A DNA stretch of 9,402 nucleotides from Candidatus Hydrogenedentota bacterium. GTDB lineage: Bacteria; Hydrogenedentota; Hydrogenedentia; Hydrogenedentales; SLHB01. The translations under genes and the position numbers were made by a program. The notes below the pieces were generated by a model, which saw nothing but the letters and a program-made list of their open reading frames with translations, had not been told where the DNA came from and ran no database searches. Positions within the stretch are counted from its first letter, which is position 1. Every line of letters begins with the position of its first letter. The stretch covers positions 1-9,402 of the forward strand of contig DUZM01000102.1 in the NCBI GenBank assembly GCA_013349485.1, read 5' to 3'. Positions 1-6,700 of this stretch are shown one piece after another.

Positions 1-159
1 GCCATGCGTCTTATCACCAACAATCCGGTGAAACGTGCCGGACTCGAAGGATACGGCCTGCACATAACCGGCCGCGTCCCCATCGAGATCCCGCCAAACG
101 AGATGAACGAACGCTATCTGAGAACGAAGAAAGACAAACTGGGCCACCTGCTCGAGTGA
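1..159 (+). CDS. ribBA: GTP cyclohydrolase II, C-terminal end (RibA or RibBA), partial
   Basis: The window opens inside this gene; the last 52 codons are present, ending in TGA at 157-159. The tail contains the run ITNNPVKRAGLEGYGL, then RVPIEIPPNE and YLRTKKDKLGHLL, which is the conserved C-terminus of GTP cyclohydrolase II. That enzyme opens the imidazole ring of GTP to start riboflavin synthesis in the cytoplasm. In many bacteria this domain is fused behind a 3,4-dihydroxy-2-butanone-4-phosphate synthase domain (RibBA); whether that is so here cannot be seen because the N-terminus lies outside the window. ribH follows after 57 nt on the same strand, which supports a rib operon. The family call is secure; the choice between ribA and ribBA is a guess from common practice. 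Confidence 0.9.
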   Translation, partial: AMRLITNNPVKRAGLEGYGLHITGRVPIEIPPNEMNERYLRTKKDKLGHLLE

Positions 160-216
160 CGGTCGGAGGACTGGACTTCCCGCGAAACGCCCGGGGAATA
201 AGAAGGAGACGAGGGT

Positions 217-681
217 ATGCCGAAGGTAATTGAGGGACAATTGGTCAGCGTTGGGAAGAAGTACGGTCTTGTGGTTTCGCGGTTCAACGAGTTTATCTCG
301 AACAAGCTGTTGGGCGGGGCGCTGGACGCCCTCGAGCGGCACGGGGTGAAAGACGATGAGGTCACGGTGGTTTGGACACCGGGTTCGTTCGAGATCCCCG
401 TCGTGGCCAAGAAGATGGCGAAATCGGGGGCGTTTGACGCGGTCATTGCGCTCGGCGCGGTGATCCGCGGTGGCACGCCGCACTTCGACTACATTGCGAA
501 CGAGGTTTCGAAAGGCGTCGCGCACGTCGCGCTTGACACCGAGGTGCCGGTGCTGTTTGGCGTACTGACGACCGACACGATCGAGCAGGCCATCGAGCGC
601 GCCGGGACAAAGGCCGGCAACAAGGGATTCGACGCTGCCGTCTCGGCTATCGAGATGGTGAACCTGATGGAGCAGTTGTGA
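217..681 (+). CDS. ribH: 6,7-dimethyl-8-ribityllumazine synthase (RibH)
   Basis: This 154-residue protein has the usual length for lumazine synthase, which condenses 5-amino-6-ribitylamino-uracil with 3,4-dihydroxy-2-butanone 4-phosphate in the penultimate step of riboflavin synthesis. Visible family motifs are SRFNEF (residues 21-26, aromatic contact to the pyrimidine), the PGSFEIP loop (55-61), GAVIRGGTPHFDYI (80-93) with the catalytic His at 89, and FGVLTTDTIEQAIERAG (114-130) with the conserved Arg at 128. All key residues are intact. A strong Shine-Dalgarno AAGGAG at 203-208 sits 8 nt before the ATG and fixes the start. The gene lies downstream of ribA/ribBA and overlaps the nusB start by 4 nt (GTGA), so translation is probably coupled. 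The enzyme normally assembles into 60-mers or pentamers; that cannot be judged from this sequence. Confidence 0.97.
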   Translation: MPKVIEGQLVSVGKKYGLVVSRFNEFISNKLLGGALDALERHGVKDDEVTVVWTPGSFEIPVVAKKMAKSGAFDAVIALGAVIRGGTPHFDYIANEVSKGVAHVALDTEVPVLFGVLTTDTIEQAIERAGTKAGNKGFDAAVSAIEMVNLMEQL

Positions 682-1112
682 GCGCCATAAGCCCGCGCAT
701 ACGGCGCCGCGCCCGGGAACGGGCCGTTCAGTTCCTGTTCGGCCTGGATTTCACCCGAGATGATTGGGGCCCCGCGCTGGATCGTTTTTGGGAAGGCAAT
801 CCGTCGCGGCCGGGCGTCAAACGGTACGGCACGAAGCTGATCCAGGGCGTTATGGGGCATATCGAGGCCTTGGACGACGCGATCGCGGACGCCGTCAGCA
901 ACTGGTCGCCCGATCGGGTAGGCTACGTCGAGCGGAACGTGCTGCGCGTCGCGCTTTACGAGATGCGCTTTGCTGCCGACGTGCCGCGCAATGTCGCTAT
1001 AAACGAGGCCATCGAGATCGCCAAGCGATACGGCGGGGACGATTCGCCCCGGTTCGTAAACGGCGTCCTCGATCGCCTGAAGGAGGCCGAGCCACGGGAC
1101 CGCGATTCGTAG
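678..1112 (+). CDS. nusB: Transcription antitermination factor NusB
   Basis: This is a 144-residue all-helical RNA-binding protein of normal family length. NusB pairs with NusE (ribosomal protein S10) on boxA RNA to build antitermination complexes, chiefly on rRNA operons. The basic N-terminus RIRRRARERAVQFLF (residues 7-21) matches the RNA-binding helix. The C-terminal half has the diagnostic run ERNVLRVALYEM (85-96), then VAINEAIEIAKRYG (106-119) and SPRFVNGVLDRL (123-134). The start is GTG at 678, overlapping the ribH TGA as GTGA, a classic coupled start; an ATG start would fall inside conserved sequence. ribH-nusB adjacency is common in bacteria and supports both calls. The 3' end contains the AGGAGG at 1081-1086 that appears to serve the next gene. 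Confidence 0.96.
   Translation: MSAISPRIRRRARERAVQFLFGLDFTRDDWGPALDRFWEGNPSRPGVKRYGTKLIQGVMGHIEALDDAIADAVSNWSPDRVGYVERNVLRVALYEMRFAADVPRNVAINEAIEIAKRYGGDDSPRFVNGVLDRLKEAEPRDRDS
1081..1086 (+). promoter_or_regulatory. Shine-Dalgarno site inside nusB that points to an ACG start for the PHP gene
   Basis: A perfect AGGAGG lies inside the end of nusB. Counting 7 nt downstream in the PHP reading frame lands on ACG at 1094-1096. No ATG, GTG or TTG occurs in that frame between the site and the conserved metal-binding motif, so this site is the main evidence for where translation begins. Confidence 0.6.
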
Positions 1113-1933
1113 ACCTGCACGTGCACACTAACTACTCGGACGGTGTCGACTCGCCGACCCGGGTTGTGGAGCGGGCCGTCGAGCTGGGTTTGGCGGCCTT
1201 GGCGGTTACGGACCACGATTCGGTGGGCGGGCTTGAAGAAGCGCAGGCCGCCGCCAACGAACAGGGCCTCGAGTTCCTGCCTGGGGTCGAGATTAGTGCT
1301 GGGTTCGGCCACATCTGGGTGCACGTGGTGGGTCTTGGCATTGATGCGGCCAATGAGCCGTTGGGCGCCGCACTCAGTAAACTGCAGGCCGGCCGCGTGA
1401 CCCGCGCCGTGCAAATGATCGAACGACTGAATGAACTGGACGTTCCTGTGGACTTCGAGAAGGTGCGGGCCAGAACGGCTGACGGCATCATCGGCCGACT
1501 TCACATCGCGCAGGAGATCGAGGCAATCGGATTCGCGAAAACCGTCCAAGGGGCTTTTGATCGATACATCGGCGTGGGGCGGCCGGCGTACGTGCCCAAA
1601 CTGCGCATCCCCTGCGAAGATGCTATCGCTTTGGTACATCAAGCCGACGGCCTCGCCGTGCTCGGCCACCCCGGCCTGGGCGGCGTGAAGGCGCGCCTGT
1701 CAACTCTGCTCTGTCTGCCGTTCGACGGCGTCGAGGTTTACCACAGCAAGCACACGCCTGGCGAGACCCAGGCGTTCGCGCAGGTTGCCGCGGAACGGGG
1801 CCTCCTCGTCTCCGGCGGATCCGATTGCCACGGCAACGCCAAAAAACAGAAGGCTGAAATGGGTACAGTACGGGTGCCTTACGAGTGTTTTCAGCGGATC
1901 AAGGAAGCGCTCGGAAAGGATGCGGGGAAATGA
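1094..1933 (+). CDS. PHP-domain metal-dependent phosphoesterase (RNase AM/YciV-like), probable ACG start
   Basis: With the ACG start this is a 279-residue PHP-superfamily phosphoesterase, the normal length for the YciV/TrpH-like group (3',5'-nucleoside bisphosphate phosphatase or 5'-3' exoribonuclease). Metal-ligand motifs are present in order: DLHVH (residues 7-11), YSDG (14-17), TDHDS (39-43), PGVEIS (63-68), HVVGLGID (77-84), GRLHIA (134-139), GHPG (191-194), VEVYHSKH (213-220) and SDCHG (243-247). All expected His and Asp ligands are kept, so the enzyme should be active; the exact substrate is inferred only from family resemblance. The start is unusual: the first in-frame ATG upstream is at 764, deep inside nusB, and CTG at 1115 would delete the first strand including Asp7. 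The AGGAGG at 1081-1086 favours ACG at 1094, giving a 19-nt overlap with nusB. Either a genuine rare start or an ATG changed by one base is possible. Confidence 0.9.
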   Translation, partial: TGPRFVDLHVHTNYSDGVDSPTRVVERAVELGLAALAVTDHDSVGGLEEAQAAANEQGLEFLPGVEISAGFGHIWVHVVGLGIDAANEPLGAALSKLQAGRVTRAVQMIERLNELDVPVDFEKVRARTADGIIGRLHIAQEIEAIGFAKTVQGAFDRYIGVGRPAYVPKLRIPCEDAIALVHQADGLAVLGHPGLGGVKARLSTLLCLPFDGVEVYHSKHTPGETQAFAQVAAERGLLVSGGSDCHGNAKKQKAEMGTVRVPYECFQRIKEALGKDAGK

Positions 1934-2063
1934 GTATTCCGCCAACCGTCGCAAGAAAACAGGAATCGTACCCTCTCGTTGCGTTCAGTTGTGGTAGTCC
2001 CTGTTTCCGTACAAGCGTTCGAACCGGCTCTGCCCGGTTACTCGCAAGACGGCGATCTCTCGT

Positions 2064-2171
2064 GTCATTGCGAGGAACGAAGTGACGAAGCAATCACTTT
2101 TTGCCAAGCGCGTTGAGTTTACGGTGGAAAGTGATTGCCGCGTCGCTCGGGGACTCGCTCCTCGCAATGAC
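2064..2171. repeat. Imperfect long inverted repeat (small palindromic intergenic element)
   Basis: The left arm (2064-2100) starts GTCATTGCGAGGAACGA and ends GCAATCACTTT. The right arm (2128-2171) starts AAAGTGATTGC and ends CTCCTCGCAATGAC. The two outer ends are complementary over 13 bases and the inner ends over 11 bases; the middle differs by substitutions and extra bases in the right arm. A 27-base loop separates them. Transcribed, it would fold into a long hairpin of roughly 37 pairs with bulges. From memory, palindromes with the signature TCATTGCGAG...GAAGCAATC are scattered through intergenic regions of many unrelated bacteria. No transposase is present, so this would be a non-autonomous or passively spread element. 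Confidence 0.85.
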
Positions 2172-2202
2172 GGTTGTGGATAAGATGTCACGCAACGAAT
2201 CG

Positions 2203-2219
2203 CCCCGCCTCGGGCGGGG
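2203..2219. repeat. GC-rich perfect hairpin, not a clear terminator
   Basis: CCCCGCC and GGCGGGG form a perfect 7-bp stem around a TCG loop. Neither strand has a following run of T, so it lacks the second half of an intrinsic terminator. It sits between the inverted repeat and a third copy of the repeat end (CTCGCAATGA, 2227-2236), so it may be part of a second, decayed element. Confidence 0.5.
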
Positions 2220-2295
2220 TCAGGCGCTCGCAATGAAGGGCCAGAGGTCTCTTGCTGGCGCCATCGGATAGAAGAAAGGTCACGACGTATACTCA

Positions 2296-2979
2296 ATGAA
2301 GTCTGTTCTCAAAACAATGTACGAGTGCATGGCGGCGCACTATGGGCCGACGCATTGGTGGCCGGGCGACTCGGAATTCGAGATCGCTGTCGGCGCCGTC
2401 TTGACGCAAAACACCGCCTGGGCAAACGTCGAGCGGGCCATTGTCAACCTGAAACGGGGAAAGCTCCTGTCCCCGCGCAAGATTCTCGATTGTCCGGACG
2501 ACAAACTGCACGAGCTGCTCCGTCCCTCGGGCTATTTTCGTGTGAAGACGAAACGGCTCCGGAGTTTCTGTCGGTATCTTGTGGAGCGACACAGCGGCAG
2601 TGTGAAACGCATGGCGCGCCGGCCGCTCGAAGCGCTCCGGGCGGAACTGCTCGAGGTGGACGGCATCGGCCCCGAGACGGCCGACGACATATTGCTATAC
2701 GCGTGCGGCAAGGTCATCTTCGTCGTCGACGCGTATACGCGCCGCGTCTTCAGCCGGCACGGTCTTGTCAATCCCAAGATTAGTTACGCAGACCTGCAGA
2801 CCCTCTTCCACACCCACCTGGAAGCTGATCTGCATCTCTTCAAAGAGTACCATGCCCTAATCGTCTGGACAGGCAAGGACTTCTGCCGGCGCACGCCGAA
2901 ATGCGACCAGTGCCCCCTTGCACCAACGCTTAAGGCCGGTCAGCGCCCACGATCTCGCGGGACGACTCGCTCGAGCTGA
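2296..2979 (+). CDS. Endonuclease III-related HhH-GPD DNA glycosylase
   Basis: This 227-residue protein belongs to the HhH-GPD base-excision repair superfamily, in the endonuclease III-related branch that includes MagIII-type 3-methyladenine glycosylases. The N-terminus has HYGPTHWWPGDSEFE (residues 15-29) and GAVLTQNTAW (33-42), typical of that branch. The helix-hairpin-helix is LLEVDGIGPETADDILLYA (118-136), and the catalytic Asp is D145 in VVDAYTRR. At the position where true Nth has its catalytic Lys (GVGRKTA) this protein has Glu (GIGPETA), so it is probably a monofunctional glycosylase without lyase activity. The C-terminus has a cluster, C197-x5-C203-x2-C206, but the usual fourth cysteine about six residues later is missing; the [4Fe-4S] site may be incomplete. 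The ATG at 2296 has only a distant purine-rich site (GAAGAAAGG, 2271-2279), but the N-terminal length fits relatives. Its last 40 bases overlap the antisense remnant of the HepT reading frame. Confidence 0.9.
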   Translation: MKSVLKTMYECMAAHYGPTHWWPGDSEFEIAVGAVLTQNTAWANVERAIVNLKRGKLLSPRKILDCPDDKLHELLRPSGYFRVKTKRLRSFCRYLVERHSGSVKRMARRPLEALRAELLEVDGIGPETADDILLYACGKVIFVVDAYTRRVFSRHGLVNPKISYADLQTLFHTHLEADLHLFKEYHALIVWTGKDFCRRTPKCDQCPLAPTLKAGQRPRSRGTTRSS

Positions 2980-3014
2980 GTTACCAGAGGAGGCAAATCA
3001 TTGCGCACCGTATC
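2940..3014 (-). pseudogene. Severed C-terminal tail of HepT beyond an in-frame TAG
   Basis: Reading on past the TAG at 3015-3017 in the same minus-strand frame gives DTVRNDLPPLVTQLERVV and a few more residues before TGA at 2940-2942. This matches the usual C-terminal helix of DUF86/HepT proteins, where the sequence reads like IVW.TVRNDLP.L..QL. The Trp codon TGG expected at the break is TAG here, a single-base difference. With Trp restored the protein would be 114 residues, the normal HepT length. The tail shows no other stop or frame change, which suggests a recent mutation, a sequencing error, or occasional readthrough. It overlaps the glycosylase 3' end by 40 nt. Confidence 0.8.
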
Positions 3015-3284
3015 CTAGACGATGCCCGGATCGGCGTCGTCGTACTCGTGGATGAGTATGTTGCGCATTCGGACCATGGCCTTCCAGGGCAGGTCGGGGT
3101 ACGCGGCACGATGTTCCTCGGGTATCCGACGCGCGGCTTCTCCGATTATCTCGATCCGGCGAATGACCGCATCCTGCCGTTGGATATCTTGCAAGAAATC
3201 CTCCTTCGTGCCTTCAGACAGGTACTCAATCGCGAGTTTCGCTGACTCGAGGATATCTATCAAGTATTCTTCATGCCGCGGCAT
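3015..3284 (-). CDS. hepT: HepT-like HEPN-domain toxin (DUF86), truncated
   Basis: This 89-residue protein is the HEPN ribonuclease-type toxin of a MntA-HepT pair. It has the N-terminal helices (YLIDILESAKLAIEYLS, residues 7-23), IRRIEIIGEAARRIPEE (41-57), PWKAMVRMRN and the active-site motif R74-x4-H79-x-Y81 (RNILIHEY). In studied relatives Arg and His support RNA cleavage and the Tyr is AMPylated by the antitoxin. All three residues are intact. The frame then stops at TAG 3015-3017 just after DADPGIV, while full relatives carry about 25 more residues; those are still encoded downstream. Loss of the last helix may weaken folding or dimerisation, so activity is uncertain. The ATG at 3282-3284 has GGAGG (3291-3295, minus strand) 6 nt upstream and overlaps the mntA end by 14 nt, the usual antitoxin-first coupled order. 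Confidence 0.85.
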   Translation of the reverse strand: MPRHEEYLIDILESAKLAIEYLSEGTKEDFLQDIQRQDAVIRRIEIIGEAARRIPEEHRAAYPDLPWKAMVRMRNILIHEYDDADPGIV

Positions 3285-3579
3285 ATACGACCTCCGCCGA
3301 AGATAGAATGGCCTCGCGGCGAAGGTAGTTTCTGCTAGCTTCGATGCCGCCGCGACTCACAAGGTCTTCCGGGTGTCGGAAGATCGTTTCGAGTTCCTCC
3401 TGCATTTCGACCAAGTCGAAAAGGCTGCGTTCGGCGTCCGGGGCGAAAGTAACAAGTACATCGACATCGCTATCTTCACGGAAATCATCCCGAAGCACGG
3501 AACCGAAGAGGGCTAACTCAGCTACTTGCCACCGCCCACAAAAATCGCGGATCTGGTCTTTGGGTATGTCACACGCCAT
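3271..3579 (-). CDS. mntA: MntA-like nucleotidyltransferase antitoxin
   Basis: This 102-residue protein is a minimal nucleotidyltransferase (MNT) of the MntA type. It shows the defining motif G26-S27-x10-D38-x-D40 (GSVLRDDFREDSDVD) and a likely third catalytic carboxylate at D72 in PEDLV. In characterised pairs MntA transfers AMP groups to the Tyr of the RX4HXY motif in HepT and so neutralises the toxin. Here both the enzyme motif and the target Tyr are present. The ATG at 3577-3579 follows AAGGA about 11 nt upstream on the minus strand. The gene precedes hepT with a 14-nt overlap. The pair is divergent from the ECF sigma gene across 184 nt and convergent with the glycosylase. Some MNT-HEPN pairs are carried on mobile DNA; no mobility gene is seen here. 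Confidence 0.9.
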   Translation of the reverse strand: MACDIPKDQIRDFCGRWQVAELALFGSVLRDDFREDSDVDVLVTFAPDAERSLFDLVEMQEELETIFRHPEDLVSRGGIEASRNYLRREAILSSAEVVYAAA

Positions 3580-3763
3580 GGCTTCTCGTTTCCTTCTTCC
3601 TTACAAAGCCTATCGAGATGATATCACGCTCTGTGAAAACCAACAAGCGGCCAGCTTCCGATCGCGCCGCGCTTGCCTGGCAACATGTCTTATTGCCCAT
3701 ATGGCCTCGCGTGGTGATCTAAGAGTAGAATTGTCTGTTGTGGTTATTGCGAGGAGCGGGCGG
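3580..3763. other. Divergent intergenic region between mntA and the ECF gene
   Basis: These 184 bases must carry the promoters of two divergent units, but no near-consensus sigma70 pair was recognised. There is a short perfect palindrome TTGCCTGGCAA at 3673-3683, which could be an operator but may be chance. The end (3743-3760) resembles the inverted-repeat end at 2064 and supplies the Shine-Dalgarno of the ECF gene. Confidence 0.4.
3752..3756 (+). promoter_or_regulatory. Shine-Dalgarno deciding the ECF gene start
   Basis: AGGAG lies 7 nt before ATG 3764. The open frame extends upstream to 3344, but that part runs antisense through mntA and has no homology-like features, so this site and the domain boundary set the real start. 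Confidence 0.75.
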
Positions 3764-6700
3764 ATGCACAACGCGGACAAGGCCGATATGGCGCGGTGGG
3801 CGGCCGATCGCGAGGCGGAAGCGTTCCGTGCGATCGTCGTGCGATATTCGGGCATGGTCCACGGCACGTGTATGCGTATTCTCACAAACGCGGCGGACGC
3901 CGAAGACGCGACGCAAGAGTGTTTCAAGGCGCTTGTGGTGGCGCGGCGTCCCCCTCGAGGCTACGTCGGGCCTTGGCTGCATCGGGTGGCCACTCGGCTC
4001 TGCCTGAATCGGGTCCGCGACGAGGCGCGGCGAAGGGAACGTGAGCGTCGCTTTGCCTCGGAACGTGGAGCCGCTACAGAACCGCAATGGGACGACATCG
4101 AAATCTACGTTGACGAGGCCATCGCGGAACTGCCGGAGAAACTCCGCGCGCCTCTCGTGGCCCATTTCCTCGAGAATCGCTCGCACGCCGCCATCGCGCA
4201 GGCCCTCGGCATTCCGCGTCGCACGGTGACGCATCGGATCGGGAAAGGCGTCGAACGGATCGGAGAGTCGCTGAAAAAGCGCGGTGTACTGGTCACGGCA
4301 GCGGCCTTAACCTCGATGCTGAGCGCGAATCTGACTGAAGCCGCGTCGGCCCCGGCTACCCTCGCCGCTGCACTCGGGAAACTGGCCCTCGCCCACAGCG
4401 CAAGCGCGGCGAGCGCGGGTTCGAGGGCCGCCTGCTCGGAAGGAAAGAGCGCGATCGCAAAAACGGCCATCGCCGCTGCTGTGACAATTGTGCTCGTCGT
4501 CGGCGGCCTGTGGATTGCCTGGCATTCCATGAGGGAAAAGTCGGGGGGAAGCCTCAACCAGCAACGAGAAAGGATTGGGGCGGCCGGCAGCGACGCTGCG
4601 ACGCAAAATGAGAGCGAGCAGGCCCTCGGCGGCTTTGCCGCTGCTGAAGGCGACAAGACGGTAAGTGCTCACGGAGATGCAGTCCGAGGGGACAACATAC
4701 AGCAAGCGACAACCGAGGCCGCGTCAGACGAACAGGGAGGAACCATAACCGGGCAGGTGATCGACGTCAACTCCGGGGAACCCGTCGCATGCGTCGTGGT
4801 ACTGGCGCGTTCGGCTGCCTTAAGCCAATGGATTCGGGATTCACTCGAACAGACCGGCATATTGGGGCAGGTATTCTATGCCGCGTCCATGGAGGTAACC
4901 GACGCATCTGGCAAACAGTTCAAAATCGGAAGTAACCCAACGGCCTCGGAGAACGTCATAACAATCGAGATAGCCGATCCCTCCGTCGAAGTGCACCAAG
5001 TGACGAGTGCCCCGACCGACTCCGATGGCCGATTTTGCATAAACGGAGTCCCGCAGGGCAGCAGCGAACTCGGGATCGAGGCGGGCGCGTGGCTGCTCGC
5101 GGAGACGCCGGCTTCGGTGGAAGTCGCCGCGAACGGTGAAGTGGCCGTCGGGCCGATCTTTGTCGCCCTGGGCGGCGTGGTCAAAGGGCGGGTGTTCGAC
5201 GCGGAAACGAGACAGGGCATTGCCGGCGTGGCAGTCGAAACGCGCCCGGAAGGTGGGGGGCTTGCCATCTACGGCGGCTTGACAGACATCTCAGGTCACT
5301 ATGAGATCTCCGGGCTTCCTGCCGGTCTTCATCATGTGGAACGGGGCAATGTGAAGGGCTATCAACGCTTCCTTGAGGATGATGAATATGCGGTCTTAGT
5401 GCGTTTGGGCGGAGTTGTGGAAAACATCGATTTTGCATTGTCACGGGGCATTCGCCTTGCCGGGAGGGCCGTCACGGAGCGGGGCGCACCTCTCGCGGGC
5501 GCGAGCCTGCGGTGCTCGATGCCTGAATGTTGGCCTGACGATGAGTTGTTTCTGTGTTCCGGTTCCGATGGTCGGTTCGAGTTTCGTTTGCCCGAAGGGG
5601 CGGGAGTCTGGGTCCACGCAACAAAAGGCGAACTCACGAGCGATCTCGTGGGACCTCTTATTCCCGTAACGGGGAAAGATGAGGTCGTACTGTCGCTCTA
5701 TCCGGGCGCCTCGATCATGGGAAATGTCGTTGACGATCAAGGCAGGCCAATGCCGCAAATGGTTGTTCTTGCCGTTAGAGACGAAGATCTATACTGGTAC
5801 CCGCCTCCCGGGCGTGTATCCATAGCAGATGAATGCGGGGCCTTTGCTTTGCGTGGATTGATCCCGGGGGCGCAAAGTCTGGCCCTTGCTGGAACGCTGC
5901 AGGACTTGATTGATTGCGAGTTCGGCGCGGCGCCGCCGCCCGAATTTGCCGCGCTGCTGAATCCTGACGGTTCAATCGATTCGGTGCGGGAACAGAAGCT
6001 TCTGAGCATGGCTTACGGGTATGAGGACGAATCCATGCGCGTAACGCTTGCGCCCAGGGAAACGCGGACGGGCATTGAGCTGGTCTATGCGGACGACGAG
6101 GTCGGCGACGAGGATGACTGGGGACAGTTGACGATTTCCGGCCACATTCTGGACGAAGAGGGGGCATCGGTCCGCGCGGTTACGGTGCAGGCCTGGGCCA
6201 TGCCGAATGAGCGTGGCACAATGGGTGCATGGAGCACAGGGATGTGGGGTCTTGCCCTTTCCGACGGCAGCTACACGATCCCGGGCCTGTACGAAGGAGC
6301 ATATCGGGTAAGGGCATCTGCGCCGGGTTTCCTCGATCATGATCCAATTGTTGTGGCGGCCGGTAGTGAGAACGCCGATATTGTTTTGCAGAAAGGGGCA
6401 GTGATCGAGGGCCACGTTGTCAACGCTGACACAGGAAGACCCGTGACGGCGTTTCAACTCGAGTACCGACTCGACCCAGACATCGACTTGCCTGTGGATG
6501 AAGAAACTGTCGGAAGGTCTTGGCCCGCTGCCGGCTCCGACGCGTTCAAGCATCCGGAAGGGGCGTTTGCGCTCAGGGGACTCGGTGCGGGACGCGTGAC
6601 CATAACCGCCCAAGCGGACGGCTATCTTATGAGGTGGATTGACGTTGCGCAGGTCGAGCCCGGCAAGACGACAACCGGTATCGTCATCCGTTTGGCGCCC

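Larger units (their letters stand above)
1934..2295. other. Gene-free spacer with repeat material
   Basis: No convincing gene lies in these 362 bases between the PHP and glycosylase genes. They hold a long imperfect inverted repeat (2064-2171), a GC-rich hairpin (2203-2219) and two shorter matches to the repeat end: CTCGCAAGAC at 2041-2050 and CTCGCAATGA at 2227-2236. Open frames crossing this stretch translate the repeat itself and look spurious. An ATG at 1930 overlaps the PHP stop as ATGA and opens a 51-codon frame that ends inside the repeat at 2085; it could be the stub of a decayed coupled gene. No clear promoter for the glycosylase gene was recognised. Confidence 0.7.

Noticed and set aside
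160..216. FMN riboswitch before ribH
   Set aside because: The 57-nt gap is too short for an FMN element and shows none of its conserved blocks; any such switch would lie upstream of the window.
764..1093. ATG 764 as the start of the PHP protein
   Set aside because: The added residues are an Arg-rich out-of-frame reading of nusB, and relatives begin only a few residues before the DLHVH motif.
956..1669. 237-codon minus-strand frame opposite nusB and the PHP gene
   Set aside because: It is an antisense shadow of two well-supported genes and shows no family motif.
2203..2219. GC hairpin as an intrinsic terminator
   Set aside because: There is no T-run on either strand after the stem.
1985..2296. 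103-codon minus-strand open frame across the spacer
   Set aside because: It translates the inverted repeat (runs such as RGASPRATRQSL and SDCFVTSFLAMT), a familiar spurious product of this repeat type, and has no supporting start signal.
3673..3683. TTGCCTGGCAA palindrome as an operator
   Set aside because: It is only five base pairs per arm, single-copy, and not tied to a recognisable promoter; noted within the intergenic entry only.
3344..3763. Upstream extension of the ECF open frame
   Set aside because: It is antisense to mntA and low in recognisable features; the AGGAG plus ATG 3764 and the sigma2 boundary give a better start.
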